Source: Psychrobacter pygoscelis (GTDB taxonomy: Bacteria; Pseudomonadota; Gammaproteobacteria; Pseudomonadales; Moraxellaceae). Taken from it: DNA of 64,000 nt. Location of the stretch: assembly GCF_004335015.1 (NCBI RefSeq), contig NZ_RQRU01000002.1, positions 1 through 64,000 on the forward strand. The letters are read 5' to 3'. Of the stretch, positions 20,859 to 31,047 are shown piece after piece (within the stretch, counting starts at the first letter, position 1; each line of letters begins with the position of its first letter). Under the pieces are notes generated by a model. The model was not told where the DNA came from, ran no database searches, and was given only the letters and a program-made list of their open reading frames with translations. Position numbers and translations under genes: made by a program.

Positions 20859-21401
20859 CTATATCAGACCTTTTCGCTTCATATTACGATAGACCACAAT
20901 AACAATAACCACATTAAGCAAAAAGATGGCTATTTTAAAGCCATCAAGAGGGCGCACTATTAAGTAATACAGCTCTACAGGGATAAAGATACCATAGCCA
21001 AGGACGCTAAACCAATAAGCCCATGTCTTGTCGGTCCATAACCCATATGCCTCGATAAAGCGAAGACTGGCATAGCCAATTACCAGTCCTAAAAAGATAT
21101 GCCAGTGCTCACTAGCCTTTAGTGCCACTTCCACCATATTATCGACTTGAACAATAAGGAAGCGGTCAAAATAATGCTGCCATAGTTGTACTGCGCTATG
21201 AAGCCAAGTCTTGAGGTCACTGTGCCAGAGCCATAGAGCAATAGCAGCAAGTAACGCCCCTATCCCTTTAACCACCTCATAGATAGCGACTGTCTTGATA
21301 GAGCCACTGGCAGAGTGTGGTGATGCTGACATGGTAGCCGCCTCGGCGTGACCACCATGACTGGCTATTTTTTTGGCGTGCTTGGATAGTAAATCAGTCA
21401 A
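20859..21401 (-). CDS. DUF2127 membrane protein
   Basis: Up to 180 residues; the DUF2127 core (IYEVVKGIGALLAAIALWLW at about 34-53, then RFIEAYGLWTDKTWAYWF) has four predicted helices. The function is unknown. Two starts are possible: a TTG at 21401 that overlaps the pyrC-like stop by eight bases, or an ATG at 21332 with GAGG eight bases upstream. The overlap with the preceding gene suggests it is the third gene of the pyrB operon, without an obvious metabolic reason. Confidence 0.7.
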   Translation of the reverse strand: MTDLLSKHAKKIASHGGHAEAATMSASPHSASGSIKTVAIYEVVKGIGALLAAIALWLWHSDLKTWLHSAVQLWQHYFDRFLIVQVDNMVEVALKASEHWHIFLGLVIGYASLRFIEAYGLWTDKTWAYWFSVLGYGIFIPVELYYLIVRPLDGFKIAIFLLNVVIVIVVYRNMKRKGLI

Positions 21402-22689
21402 ATACTGTCTCCACCACCCGTCCTTTCAGCGTTTGTCCGATAAATGGCGTATTCTTACCTTGTGAGTACATGGCTTCAGGGGTAACTTGCCATGCCTTGT
21501 CAGGATCGACCACAACTGCCCCGCCAATGCGCTCATAATCTGCATTCACGCCTGCTATCTTAGCAGGGTTTAAGCATATTTTTTCGACCAGTGTCTGCGG
21601 AGTCAATACCCCATCTCTGACTAAGTCACAAGCTAATGCCATAAAGGTATCGAAGTTTGAGATACCTGGGGTAGTCTCTGCAAAGGGAGCTTTTTTAGCG
21701 GTTAAATTCAGGGGCTCATGATGGCTACAAATGGCGTCAATTGTCCCATCTTTTAGCCCATCACGTAGGGCTTGCTGATCAGTATTACTGCGTAGTGGTG
21801 GGAGGACATAGGCCAGTGCGTTAAAGCCTTCGATATTGTCATCGGTTAAGTGCAACTGATGCATAGCGACATCACAAGTCACTGGTAGACCCTTACCCTT
21901 AGCCCAGCGCATCAAGTCTACTGAGGACTTACATGACAGTTGGCTAAAGTGTGCGGCGATACCTGTCTCCTCTACCATCAAGAGCTGCTTAGATAGTGCC
22001 ACTGTTTCGGCAATCCACGGGATACCTTGCAGACCATGGTACGAGGCAATATAACCCTCGTGAGCAACGCCGCCTGCAGCTAGGCTTGGCTCATTGGGAT
22101 AAAAAAAGACTTTAAGTCCAAAGGTCGCGGTGTACTCTAACGTGCGTAGCATCACCATATCATTGGTAAAGGGCTTACCTGCATTAGAGACTGCGATACA
22201 GCCCCCTCGCTGCAATCCAGCTACATTGGCTGGGCGCTCACCCGCTAATCCGGCTGTTAAGGCACCCAGTACATGTAGGTGGATACCACCATCTTGACAA
22301 GCACGCTCACGCAGTCCCTTTAATAAAGAGCCATTCTCTAATACCGGATCGGTATCTGGAGGCACGACCACATGTAAAAAGCCGTTTTTCAAAGCCGCCC
22401 TGCCCTCAGATTTTAGTGTGCCGTGCTGCTGACTGCCAGGCTCACGCAGACGAGCGCATAAATCAAATAGTGGCGGAATAAGCCAATACATGGACTCTAC
22501 TTCTGCTTCAGAGATCTGGTCCACAGGCACTGTCTGCGCGCCACTAAAGCGTTCACGAATGGCCTCGGTATTAAAAGCATCGGGAAGTAAGTTAACCGTG
22601 TTGCTAGGCTTAATGTTAAGACTATTATCAGGCCCAGCACTGAGTATAGCTTCGCCATGGTTGCTCAATTGTGACTTCTGTTCTGGCAT
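21394..22689 (-). CDS. Catalytically inactive dihydroorotase-like protein (PyrC-prime)
   Basis: The sequence is clearly of the type I dihydroorotase family (LREPG, NAGKPF, EETGIAAHFSQLS, PPLR, DGTIDAICSHHEP). The zinc site is destroyed, however: the HxH of active enzymes is C78 and R80 (FDLCARLREPG), and the catalytic Asp of TDHAP is replaced (SHHEP, residues 322-326). In Pseudomonas such a pseudo-dihydroorotase forms a dodecameric complex with aspartate transcarbamoylase and is needed for its assembly. The same role is inferred from its position three bases after pyrB. A functional pyrC must lie elsewhere. Confidence 0.88.
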   Translation of the reverse strand: MPEQKSQLSNHGEAILSAGPDNSLNIKPSNTVNLLPDAFNTEAIRERFSGAQTVPVDQISEAEVESMYWLIPPLFDLCARLREPGSQQHGTLKSEGRAALKNGFLHVVVPPDTDPVLENGSLLKGLRERACQDGGIHLHVLGALTAGLAGERPANVAGLQRGGCIAVSNAGKPFTNDMVMLRTLEYTATFGLKVFFYPNEPSLAAGGVAHEGYIASYHGLQGIPWIAETVALSKQLLMVEETGIAAHFSQLSCKSSVDLMRWAKGKGLPVTCDVAMHQLHLTDDNIEGFNALAYVLPPLRSNTDQQALRDGLKDGTIDAICSHHEPLNLTAKKAPFAETTPGISNFDTFMALACDLVRDGVLTPQTLVEKICLNPAKIAGVNADYERIGGAVVVDPDKAWQVTPEAMYSQGKNTPFIGQTLKGRVVETVFD

Positions 22690-22692
22690 CGG

Positions 22693-23775
22693 TTAAACTC
22701 CCGTTTGCGGATTATTCTGAGTCTGGGTTTGGCGTCTAGCCAGCTGATACTCACGTTGACCTTGCATCGCAAGCGACAGTACTGCCATACGAATGGCAAT
22801 ACCATTATTGACCTGTTTAAGAATGACTGACTGCGCGCCATCAGCGACGCTCGAAGCAATTTCAACGCCGCGGTTCATCGGTCCTGGGTGCATGACTAAA
22901 GCATCCGGTTTCGCTAAAGCCACGCGCTCAGGAGTGATACCGTAATGCTTATAGTATTCACTAGAGGTGGCCAGTAGTGGTGAGCCGATGCGTTCGTTTT
23001 GTATTCTTAGTCCCATAATCACATCGCAGTCTTTGACCCCTTCATTGATATCTTCAAATACTGTCACGCCATAGCGCTCAATACCTTTTGGTAACAAGGT
23101 TCGTGGGGCGATAACACGAATATCCGTCACTCCTAAGGTTTGTAGAGCGCTAATATCAGAGCGAGCGACGCGAGAGTGCTTGATATCGCCGATAATGGCT
23201 ACAGACAACTCCTCAAAAGGTCTCGGTGCTTCTCTGTGAATGGTCAGCATGTCGAGCATACCTTGGGTCGGATGGGCGTGCCAGCCATCACCGCCATTAA
23301 TAATAGCAATATCTGGGGTCACTTCCGTCGCCATGAAGTGCGCCGCCCCTGATGCTGAGTGTCGCACGACAAAGATATCGGCAGTCATCGCCTGAAGGTT
23401 CCATAGGGTATCGCGAAGGCTCTCTCCCTTTTTAGTGCTAGAGCGAGCGATATCGATGTTGAGCACATTAGCGCCTAAGCGCTTTTCGGCGACTTCAAAG
23501 GTGGTTCGCGTTCGCGTTGACGGCTCAAAAAACAGATTCATCACCGTACAGCCTTCAAGCTCAGGGCTATTGATCAGCTGGCCTTGCTCATCAAAGAAGG
23601 TCTCGGCTTTAGCAATAATAGTCTGTAGCTGAGATTTATTAAGCCCTTCTACGCCCAAAAAGTGACGTAAGTGACCGTCTTTATTAAGCTGTGGCCGGCT
23701 GAGTGAAGAGTTAAGTCGCTGATGAATGGAGTCAGAGTCATAGGGGCGACAAGAGTCGCTTAGCGAGGTTGGCAT
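22693..23775 (-). CDS. pyrB: Aspartate carbamoyltransferase catalytic subunit
   Basis: PyrB condenses carbamoyl phosphate and aspartate to carbamoyl-aspartate, the committed step of pyrimidine synthesis. The carbamoyl-phosphate site [13 protein letters not shown] (S85, T86, R87, T88), [19 protein letters not shown] and [12 protein letters not shown] are all present. An N-terminal extension of about 38 residues, as in Pseudomonas class A enzymes, is where nucleotide effectors bind in that class. GAAGG lies six bases upstream of the ATG. No pyrI is present, in keeping with the pyrC-like partner. Confidence 0.95.
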   Translation of the reverse strand: MPTSLSDSCRPYDSDSIHQRLNSSLSRPQLNKDGHLRHFLGVEGLNKSQLQTIIAKAETFFDEQGQLINSPELEGCTVMNLFFEPSTRTRTTFEVAEKRLGANVLNIDIARSSTKKGESLRDTLWNLQAMTADIFVVRHSASGAAHFMATEVTPDIAIINGGDGWHAHPTQGMLDMLTIHREAPRPFEELSVAIIGDIKHSRVARSDISALQTLGVTDIRVIAPRTLLPKGIERYGVTVFEDINEGVKDCDVIMGLRIQNERIGSPLLATSSEYYKHYGITPERVALAKPDALVMHPGPMNRGVEIASSVADGAQSVILKQVNNGIAIRMAVLSLAMQGQREYQLARRQTQTQNNPQTGV

Positions 23776-24348
23776 AGTCAGCCTTCTTTTTTTAAGAGTA
23801 TGGATGGAGGGATAACCGTTAATATTAAGTTAATCGCTTATGCACTTGCCCAGATTGCAGCTGTCTTGCTGGTCGACTTCACGCTTAACCAAACACTGAC
23901 AAAAACAACCCTTGATTGATCCAGTAATTATTTTAGCTACTAAATCAGTAAAGCAATCGACAAGATAATCAGCAAGACTCGCGAAATTAAGCTATTTTTA
24001 GCACTCGATATAGGACATGTCAGTACATTTTTGCTATAGTCGTGCTGCATTGGTTCAGCCTGCGAGTGCCAGCTAAATGACACCTTTAGCGCTGTCTATT
24101 CAAGCCCGTACATCAATCGTTATTCAATCCTGATGATTATTGCATGCGTATTTTAAGGTATCCATAGTGTAGCCGATTTTAAATGTCGCAAAAAGCAAAA
24201 ATATTGTTTCTTGTTTAAACATCCACTGCTTCTTGTACAAAATATAACGAGAACCTAAGCTAATAGAATTATACGCTAATAATAACGACGCTTACTCGCA
24301 GTCATCAACCGCCCAAACGCTCATTACCTATATCTTACGGAGTCAATC
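23776..24348. other. Gene-free divergent region pyrB / fbp
   Basis: This spacer of 573 bases holds the promoters of pyrB and fbp. I see no open reading frame with coding character, no terminator-like attenuator before pyrB and no RNA motif that I can name. A possible -10 TATAGT lies near 24040 without a convincing -35. Confidence 0.4.
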
Positions 24349-25341
24349 ATGACCACCTTATCCACTTACCTTAACAATGCTACTCACACCGATAATGCTA
24401 CTGCTGTTAGCAATGTCATCTTGACCATAGCAGACGTGGGGAAAAACATCTCGGCATTGCTGCGGCGCGGCGCATTAGCCGGTATCTTAGGTGAAGCTGG
24501 CAACGAGAATATCCAAGGCGAGTCGCAAAAGAAGCTTGATGTCATTGCCAATGACTTACTACTTGAGGCCCTCAGCAGTAACCCTAACTGTGCAGGTGTG
24601 GCTAGTGAAGAGTTGGATAATTCAACTGCTGCTAGTGCTGATGGCAGCCTACTGGTGTTATTTGACCCACTTGATGGCTCTTCCAATATCGATATCAATA
24701 TGGCGGTAGGGACCATCTTTTCCATACTACCGTATAACAACCAAGGCCAAAGCGCGGTCGATGATGACTTCTTGCAAAATGGCGATCAGCAGCTGGCCGC
24801 AGGCTACCTATTGTATGGTGCCTCGACGATATTAGCCCTGACCTTAGGTCATGGCGTAGTCATGTTCAGTCTTGACCCTGATAGTGGCGACTATGTCCTC
24901 ATCAAAGACAATATTCAAATTGACAAAGACACTAGTGAATATGCGATCAATAGCTCCAATCATCGCTATTGGCTAGCTCCGATGCAGCAATATATTGACG
25001 AGCTGGTCGCGGGTAAGGATGGCGAACGTGGTCGCAACTTCAACACCCGCTGGGTGGCAGCAATGGTCGGCGACGTTCACCGCATTCTTTGTCGCGGCGG
25101 TATCTTTATGTACCCTTACGATACCAAAGACGCTAAGAAGGCTGGCAAGCTACGCCTAATGTACGAAGCCAACCCTATGAGCTTTTTGATTGAGCAGGCA
25201 GGCGGCGCTTCTACTGATGCAATCAACCGAATTATGAGTATTGAGCCGACCAATATTCATCAGCGCGTTCCTGTTGTCTTAGGGTGCGAGAATGAGGTTA
25301 ATCGGGTCCGCGACTTACACAAGCAGCACAACCCTGCCTAA
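24349..25341 (+). CDS. fbp: Fructose-1,6-bisphosphatase, class I
   Basis: The gluconeogenic phosphatase that converts fructose 1,6-bisphosphate to fructose 6-phosphate. Metal and substrate motifs are clear: [29 protein letters not shown] (the signature), and [20 protein letters not shown] near the C terminus. The length of 330 is typical (E. coli 332). ACGGAG stands six bases before the ATG. It is a single-gene unit with its own terminator. Confidence 0.97.
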   Translation: MTTLSTYLNNATHTDNATAVSNVILTIADVGKNISALLRRGALAGILGEAGNENIQGESQKKLDVIANDLLLEALSSNPNCAGVASEELDNSTAASADGSLLVLFDPLDGSSNIDINMAVGTIFSILPYNNQGQSAVDDDFLQNGDQQLAAGYLLYGASTILALTLGHGVVMFSLDPDSGDYVLIKDNIQIDKDTSEYAINSSNHRYWLAPMQQYIDELVAGKDGERGRNFNTRWVAAMVGDVHRILCRGGIFMYPYDTKDAKKAGKLRLMYEANPMSFLIEQAGGASTDAINRIMSIEPTNIHQRVPVVLGCENEVNRVRDLHKQHNPA

Positions 25342-25438
25342 CGATACTTATCACTAATCTTATTAAAAACGCTATATTAACGAGCAATTGGTATGACTTG
25401 CTCAGCTTAGCTAGGCGACGTCTCATAGCTGAGACCCT

Positions 25439-25474
25439 AACAAGACCATGCAGCAGCGGCAGCATGGTCTTGTT
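25439..25474 (+). terminator. Intrinsic terminator after fbp
   Basis: A 13-bp perfect stem (25439-25451 with 25462-25474) with a 10-base loop is followed by ATTTT. Confidence 0.85.
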
Positions 25475-25562
25475 ATTTTAAACTAGACTATAACAGTTGC
25501 TATAGTTGAGTAACTCACTATAGTGGAACCCATAGAATAACCACCATCACGGATAACGCCTT

Positions 25563-26399
25563 ATGACCTTCATTCCAGCAGACAAATTCGCGAATAACCC
25601 AGTGATTACCTCAGATAAAAACCCTACGGTTAAACTGGCTAAGGGCCTCATTAGTCAATCACGCCAGCGTAAAAAGGCAGCGCAGACGGTCCTAGAAGGG
25701 GTTCATCTTTTAGAGTCCATGATTCAAAATGATATTGTCCCTGTACAAATCCTAGTTTCTTACTCAGCATTAACCCACCCGGGCGTTCAGTCGTTATTAG
25801 TTCTTATCAGTGATCATAAAATCGACAATCGCCTTATGGTACTTAGTGACAGCCTTTATGACTCTATTAAGACCTTAGGGACAGGGCTAGATATTATGGC
25901 GATTATCAATATCCCCGAGATGGATATCTACTCACTTAAATCGCCCATCACTACCGATTGCTTAATCTTGAATGATGTACAAGATAATGGCAACGTCGGT
26001 ACTTTATTGCGTACGGCAGCGGCAGTTGGTATAAAGACCATTATTTGTACGACAGGGACTGCTCAAGCTTGGTCACCGAAGACGATGCGTGCTGGCATGG
26101 GTGCACAGTTCGGTCTTACTATTTATGAGGGCGTAGCCGCAGATGAGGTGCTTGCCTATCTTAAAGTCCCAGTGCTAGCGACCAGCTCGCATACGGACAA
26201 CATTATCTATCAGCAAAACCTGAATCGACCTGTTGCTTGGGTAATGGGCCACGAAGGTCAAGGCGTCTGCGATACAATTATGCAATCTGCTACTCCAGTT
26301 GCCCTACCGCAGCCCAATGGCCAAGAGAGCTTGAATGTCGCTATAGCCGGTTCGCTTTGCTTGTATGAGACGCTGCGCCAGAGAAACTATGCTCAATAG
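25563..26399 (+). CDS. TrmH/SpoU-family RNA 2'-O-methyltransferase
   Basis: A SPOUT-class RNA ribose methyltransferase. The three SpoU motifs occur in order: DVQDNGNVGTLLRTAAAVG (about 139-157), VMGHEGQGVCD, and LPQPNGQESLNVAIAGSLCLYE at the C-terminal knot. An N-terminal RNA-binding substrate domain of about 110 residues precedes them. The target (a 23S rRNA or tRNA position) cannot be told from sequence; the overall form resembles the YsgA/RlmB relatives. The start at 25563 lacks a strong ribosome-binding site. Confidence 0.85.
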   Translation: MTFIPADKFANNPVITSDKNPTVKLAKGLISQSRQRKKAAQTVLEGVHLLESMIQNDIVPVQILVSYSALTHPGVQSLLVLISDHKIDNRLMVLSDSLYDSIKTLGTGLDIMAIINIPEMDIYSLKSPITTDCLILNDVQDNGNVGTLLRTAAAVGIKTIICTTGTAQAWSPKTMRAGMGAQFGLTIYEGVAADEVLAYLKVPVLATSSHTDNIIYQQNLNRPVAWVMGHEGQGVCDTIMQSATPVALPQPNGQESLNVAIAGSLCLYETLRQRNYAQ

Positions 26400-26451
26400 C
26401 ATTAATCAAAAGAGCTAAAAAATCGACTCAATTGCAGCCTATGAAAAACCA

Positions 26452-26499
26452 AAAAGGCGATGAGGAAATAATGTTCGCGTTGTTCCTCATCGCCCTTTT
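26452..26499 (+). terminator. Intrinsic terminator after the TrmH-family gene
   Basis: A stem of about 16 bp (26452-26467 with 26483-26499, with one extra C) ends in TTTTATT. It is about 50 bases beyond the stop codon. Confidence 0.85.
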
Positions 26500-26805
26500 A
26501 TTATGTAATCCTACAACAACTAAACGATAAAAATAACTGATACTTATTTACTATGTTAGCAAGCTATCTCTAACCCTCGTGATTCATGACCAGTATTCTT
26601 GACTTTAAAAAGACCTAAAGTAAGTCACATAAGCGCTTTAACGCAGCCATACTATTTTGAGTTATTTTGCTGCGAGATACTGTGTTGTTCTAATTACTGG
26701 GACTCTAGAGCATGGATCAGACAGTGACATGGCACTACAAAGGCCAGCTAAAATTCAATGCCATTAAAATATAGGGCTGCCAAAAAATAGTCAGTTAACC
26801 ATAAA
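26500..26805. other. Gene-free convergent spacer before etfA end
   Basis: About 300 bases between the TrmH-family terminator and the etf terminator. Short open frames here have no homology that I recognise. No further structure is evident. Confidence 0.4.
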
Positions 26806-26837
26806 AAAGCCTCCAACCCTATAGGGTTGGAGGCTTT
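26806..26837 (-). terminator. Intrinsic terminator of etfB-etfA
   Basis: A 15-bp perfect stem (26806-26820 with 26823-26837) with a minimal loop. Minus-strand reading gives a run of six T after the stem. It lies about 100 bases beyond the etfA stop. Confidence 0.9.
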
Positions 26838-26933
26838 GATAGGATATTAATCCTCTTAAACTAATTATCGCCTTTTAAGACCCTCTATCTAATGACAACT
26901 GGTCAAAAAAACACTAAAAACAACAGTCTAAGA

Positions 26934-27866
26934 TTAAAGCTTACTGGTCAACTCAGGCAGGACGTCGAATAGATCGCCTTCTAAGAAATAGTCTGCAACA
27001 CTAGCAATAGGGGCTTCAGGGTCATTGTTAATCGCGACAATGACTTTAGAGTCTTTCATACCTGCTAAATGCTGAATAGCACCTGAGATACCAGCAGCGA
27101 TGTACAGCTGCGGTGCTACAATTTTACCTGTTTGACCGACCTGCATATCGTTAGGTACATAGCCTGCATCAACAGCAGCACGTGACGCACCAACGGCAGC
27201 ACTTAGCTTGTCAGCTAGTGGCTCGATGTACTTAGTGAAGTTCTCACCATTGGCTAGGGCGCGACCACCTGAGACTACGATTTCAGCTGATGTTAGCTCT
27301 GGGCGATCAGAGGAAGCAAGCTCTTCGCTAACGAAGCTTGATTTACCGGCGTCATGGACGTTGCTAAGAGTCTCAACGCTGGCTGATCCGCCTTCAGCAG
27401 CTACGGCATCAAAGGCTGTCGTACGGACAGTAACCAGCACTTTGTCTTCACTAGTCTGTACAGTCGCTGTCGCATTACCCGCGTAGATTGGGCGCTCAAA
27501 AGTCTTAGCATCAATGACTTTTGAAGCTTCAGAGATCATGCTTACGTCCAATAGAGCAGCAACGCGCGGCATGAAGTTTTTACCATTGGTGGTCGCTGGA
27601 GCAACGATATGGCTGTAATCAGCCGCCAAGTCTTTTACCAATAGTGCGACATTTTCGGCCAATTGATACTCATAAGCCGCATCATCTTCTAACAGTACTT
27701 TACTGACGCCAGCTACTTTAGCAGCTTCATCAGCGACAGCTTGGCAGCCTGATCCAGCTACTAATACGTGGATATCGTCACCCATAGCTTGTGCGGCTGC
27801 TACCGTGCTAAGAGTCGCCTTTTTAAGACTAGCATTGTCATGTTCTGCGTATACTAAAATTGCCAT
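26934..27866 (-). CDS. etfA: Electron transfer flavoprotein alpha subunit
   Basis: EtfA binds FAD and, with EtfB, passes electrons from acyl-CoA and other dehydrogenases to ETF-ubiquinone oxidoreductase. The FAD domain signature is complete: [42 protein letters not shown], and the C-terminal [21 protein letters not shown]. Length 310 is typical. It follows etfB after 169 bases, a longer gap than usual but on the same strand. Confidence 0.96.
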   Translation of the reverse strand: MAILVYAEHDNASLKKATLSTVAAAQAMGDDIHVLVAGSGCQAVADEAAKVAGVSKVLLEDDAAYEYQLAENVALLVKDLAADYSHIVAPATTNGKNFMPRVAALLDVSMISEASKVIDAKTFERPIYAGNATATVQTSEDKVLVTVRTTAFDAVAAEGGSASVETLSNVHDAGKSSFVSEELASSDRPELTSAEIVVSGGRALANGENFTKYIEPLADKLSAAVGASRAAVDAGYVPNDMQVGQTGKIVAPQLYIAAGISGAIQHLAGMKDSKVIVAINNDPEAPIASVADYFLEGDLFDVLPELTSKL

Positions 27867-28035
27867 TATTATAATCCTTAAAATTTTGTCGTTACGGCAG
27901 CTTTAAAGCAAATTATACATATCAGTAAACCTATTAGCTTACTTAGAATAAGTAGAACTTAAAGCGCCATAAAAAGTAATTTAAACCATTTACTATCAAA
28001 GAAAAGCTCAATCGTTATCGGGCATTCTTAATGCC

Positions 28036-28788
28036 TTATGAGATAACTTTTGCTTCATTTCTAAGCTTATCAATCAGCTCATCGACAGAAGCTACTTTTA
28101 CGCCAGCGGCACGTTCAGCAGGTGGCTCGACCTTAAGGATTTGTTGCTTAGAACCCATCTCAACACCAAAATCAGCTGGCGTTTTTTCATCCAACGGTTT
28201 CTTCTTCGCTTTCATGATATTTGGCAATTTAGCGTAGCGCGGTTCGTTAAGACGTAAATCAGTGGTGATGACCGCAGGTAAGCTCAAGGCGACAGTTTGT
28301 AGACCACCATCAATCTCACGCTTAACATTAACCTTATCACCTTCGACATTGACCTCAGAAGCAAAAGTACCTTGACCGACACCCATCAATGCAGCAAGCA
28401 TCTGGCCAGTTTGGTTATTGTCGTCATCAATCGCTTGTTTACCAAGAAGGATAATATCCGTACCTTCTTGCTCTGCAATACCTTTTAGAATCTTAGCAAC
28501 TTGCAAAGGATATGGTTTTTCGTCAGTTTGAACGAGAACGCCACGGTCAGCGCCCAAAGCTAGAGCGGCACGAATCTGCTCTTGAGCTTCTTTTGGGCCA
28601 ATAGAAGCTACGATAATCTCATCGATGACACCAGCTTCTTTTAGACGTACCGCTTCTTCTACTGCAATCTCACAAAATGGATTGATAGACATCTTAGTGT
28701 TGCTAAGATCAACGCCAGAGTTGTCAGCTTTTACACGAACTTTTACGTTATAATCAATCACACGCTTTACCGCGACTAATGCTTTCAT
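28036..28788 (-). CDS. etfB: Electron transfer flavoprotein beta subunit
   Basis: The partner of EtfA, binding AMP and forming the recognition loop for dehydrogenases. Family strings include [58 protein letters not shown] and [25 protein letters not shown], here quoted only in part. AGGA lies four bases before the ATG. Length 250 is typical. Confidence 0.96.
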   Translation of the reverse strand: MKALVAVKRVIDYNVKVRVKADNSGVDLSNTKMSINPFCEIAVEEAVRLKEAGVIDEIIVASIGPKEAQEQIRAALALGADRGVLVQTDEKPYPLQVAKILKGIAEQEGTDIILLGKQAIDDDNNQTGQMLAALMGVGQGTFASEVNVEGDKVNVKREIDGGLQTVALSLPAVITTDLRLNEPRYAKLPNIMKAKKKPLDEKTPADFGVEMGSKQQILKVEPPAERAAGVKVASVDELIDKLRNEAKVIS

Positions 28789-29273
28789 ACGTTCCTCGTT
28801 TACTTTGTGTTATGGATAGAATAAAAATTGACATGACTTAATAGAAAGCTACGGTCAGTCAAAAATACAGCAATCCTGAATATGAATGTCAGGTAGGTTA
28901 TTACTTATTAACAGGCCAGATATTAAAACCCATATATCTTGCGTGAGCAATCAGGTTAGGTCAAGACACCGCCGTGAACAATGCGTCATAGTTTTAGCTA
29001 ACTAAAAATCGTATCTTGAAACAATAACAAATCACTTTAACCCCCTTTGTATATGGGGTTTTTATTGTGTAATCACTAGGCCTATCTACTTATAGTGGAT
29101 TCAATCTAAAAATAGTTGCTGCGAGAGCCACAATCGAATTCTCAGCAGCCTTTAACGCCTAATATTTTCGTTAATAATCCCAAATTTTTTGGCAAAATAG
29201 CAATCCTTGGCACCAATAAAATTATTATTTCAGTTGTCTTCTAAGATAACAATATTCTTAGCCATTCTCTGTG
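28789..29273. other. Gene-free region upstream of etfB
   Basis: A spacer of 485 bases between the DUF421 gene end and the etfB start. It must hold the etfB promoter. Its only visible structure is the orphan terminator-like hairpin at 29039-29062; no protein gene is supportable. Confidence 0.4.
29039..29062 (+). terminator. Orphan terminator-like hairpin
   Basis: AACCCC (29039-29044) pairs with GGGGTT (29055-29060) and is followed by TTTATT on the plus strand. No plus-strand gene lies upstream, so either a small RNA ends here or the hairpin is incidental. On the minus strand the T run is poor. Confidence 0.45.
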
Positions 29274-29834
29274 TCAGTGTTTAAAGTTATTGTCTTTAAT
29301 GAGTAACTGACTATCGCGAATGTCATCGAATAATGACATATCAGGGGTCACATCATTGGTCTTGATCACACTCATATCACCGGTTGTCTCCATGATGACA
29401 GCGAATACTTCTGACTTAGATTTTAGGCCATTTTTACGCAGGACCTCTTGGACATCACTTTTAGTTAAATTGGCCTCTTTTAAATTGTCCCAAAAGTAGT
29501 CACCATTCGCCATCAAGATAATCGCTCTATTATCAACCAGTGCCTTGAACGGCTTTACGGTGCGCCGTAAAAAAGAAATACTGGCTTGTAAAATAAACAG
29601 TGCGGCAATAGCCACTAAACCTTGAAGTAATGAAGGCGACTTTGACAACACTGTTGATGCCAGAATACTACCCACACCAACTGTCATTGCAAAGTCATGG
29701 CTCGATAGCTTCGCAAAACTTCTAAGGCCCATCAATCGTGTGTATAACAATAGTCCGATGTATATCCCCAATGCGGAGACTAATATTCCCACTACTTGTT
29801 GCCAATCAATGCTTAACCATGCACTCCAATCCAT
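29274..29834 (-). CDS. DUF421 (YetF-like) membrane protein
   Basis: The N-terminal third has two to three membrane helices (VVGILVSALGIYIGLLLYTR; ILASTVLSKSPSLLQGLVAI). The C-terminal soluble part carries the DUF421 core (KPFKALVDNRAIILMANGDY, about 94-113, then LTKSDVQEVLRKNG). Bacillus YetF/YdfS relatives affect spore and envelope traits, but the biochemical role is unknown. At 186 residues it is a short family member. Monocistronic by position. Confidence 0.8.
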   Translation of the reverse strand: MDWSAWLSIDWQQVVGILVSALGIYIGLLLYTRLMGLRSFAKLSSHDFAMTVGVGSILASTVLSKSPSLLQGLVAIAALFILQASISFLRRTVKPFKALVDNRAIILMANGDYFWDNLKEANLTKSDVQEVLRKNGLKSKSEVFAVIMETTGDMSVIKTNDVTPDMSLFDDIRDSQLLIKDNNFKH

Positions 29835-30176
29835 CTTGTTCTCCTACTACGCTTCCATTTGTAATTTATCTCAGCTAGCAGTAATGCACTCTAACTAACC
29901 CACAAATTATAGTCAAAACCTTTGAGCAGGTCATAATGCTTAGCAGTCACATCGCACTAATATATCCTATCTCGAAAGGTAATTAACTCTAAAGTTGCGT
30001 CGCTACAAAAATAATAGCGCTAAAAGTAAAAAAGCAACCTAATGTTAGGTTGCTTTTTATATCTTATTATAATTATACAGCGTGCATATTATTTAGTAAG
30101 ACCTTTGGCTAATCTTGAAACTCAATCTCCACTACAGGGAGGAGTCTACTTTATTAGCAAAGTGTTGGCTAAATAA
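29835..30176. other. Spacer between csp and DUF421 genes
   Basis: About 340 bases on the downstream side of the cold-shock gene. It holds the csp terminator at 30029-30058 and, left of it, presumably the DUF421 promoter. No gene is seen. Confidence 0.4.
30029..30058 (-). terminator. Intrinsic terminator of the cold-shock gene
   Basis: A perfect 14-bp stem (30029-30042 with 30045-30058) beginning and ending in A5/T5. It lies about 120 bases beyond the csp stop codon. Confidence 0.85.
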
Positions 30177-30392
30177 TTACTCTGCTGATTCAATTTGCTC
30201 GGCTTGTGGTCCTTTTTGACCTTGACCTAGAACAAAAGTAACTTTTTGGCCTTCGGCTAAAGTTTTGAAGCCGCTACCTTGAATGGCGCTGTAATGGGCA
30301 AATACGTCTTGACCACCATCGTCTTGAGCGATGAAACCGAAACCTTTTGCTTCGTTGAACCACTTAACAGTGCCTTGAACACGTTCTGACAT
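30177..30392 (-). CDS. cspA: Cold-shock protein, CspA family
   Basis: A 71-residue single cold-shock domain that binds single-stranded nucleic acid and melts RNA structure. RNP1 is KGFGFI and RNP2 is VFAHY; the N terminus has the [12 protein letters not shown] signature. The family has several paralogues per genome, so the letter of the symbol is uncertain. AGGA lies six bases before the ATG. The leader of about 90 bases is AT-rich but shorter than that of E. coli cspA; I cannot say whether this gene is cold-induced. Confidence 0.93.
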   Translation of the reverse strand: MSERVQGTVKWFNEAKGFGFIAQDDGGQDVFAHYSAIQGSGFKTLAEGQKVTFVLGQGQKGPQAEQIESAE

Positions 30393-30489
30393 AACTTATC
30401 CTACAAATACTAATTTTGGGGTTTAAAGAATCTGGAAAACATATCCTCAATATTCCGAGGGATAAAACTTTGCCAGATTTCTAAATCGA

Positions 30490-30517
30490 AGTATAACAGT
30501 TTTAATGCGATTGTCAT
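30490..30517 (-). promoter_or_regulatory. Sigma-70 promoter of the cold-shock gene
   Basis: Minus strand: -35 ATGACA (30512-30517), a 16-base spacer and -10 TATACT (30490-30495), five of six matches in each. It predicts a transcript start near 30483. Confidence 0.65.
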
Positions 30518-30600
30518 GCATTTATTTCTATTCTTTTGTAAATTTACAATTTGAATCAATAATGACGACTCTTTGCTTTTTTCTTATCAATAGATCATCG

Positions 30601-31047
30601 TTACGCAGTTAAATTCAATGTTGGGAATATACTCCTGAATAGGACGAACAAACACAGGCCAAAGAATATCAAGGCAAATGACTGACTATACGCTATGTAT
30701 TTAACAGGAATGACCAGCTCTTTAGGCGAGTCTGGTAGACCTTGGCGCTTGAGCAGTCTGGTGCCATAGACCCAACCAAATACCGTATAGATACCATAAG
30801 CGGCAGGCACTGATAATGCCAAGGGCGAAAAATCTAAAAAGTATAGAGCGACTAAAGAGATAAAAAACCAAAAGGTATCAAAAAAGGAGCTGAACTGGAA
30901 AAACTTCGATTTAGGAAGCTTGCCATCTGATTTTTTTAGCATTTGCCCCTCACACCAAATCAAGATAGCCACCATGACACTAAGGGCAATGTAGATAAGC
31001 TCTGGTTTTAACCAGTCGGCATAAGAAGTAAGGGCAAAAGATACCAC
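30601..31047 (-). CDS. Small membrane protein of unknown function
   Basis: A 148-residue protein with four hydrophobic segments (about 18-33, 54-72, 75-95 and 118-141). Between the first two is a basic loop (LKKSDGKLPKSKF). The pattern suggests a four-helix inner-membrane protein with cytoplasmic basic loops. I do not recognise the family. The reading frame uses codons like its neighbours and is closed just upstream of the cold-shock promoter. It is monocistronic by position. Confidence 0.55.
   Translation of the reverse strand: MVSFALTSYADWLKPELIYIALSVMVAILIWCEGQMLKKSDGKLPKSKFFQFSSFFDTFWFFISLVALYFLDFSPLALSVPAAYGIYTVFGWVYGTRLLKRQGLPDSPKELVIPVKYIAYSQSFALIFFGLCLFVLFRSIFPTLNLTA

Noticed and set aside
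26680..26780. Short open frames resembling a transposase end between the TrmH-family gene and etfA
   Set aside because: No transposase motif, terminal inverted repeat or target duplication can be seen; the likeness was too short.
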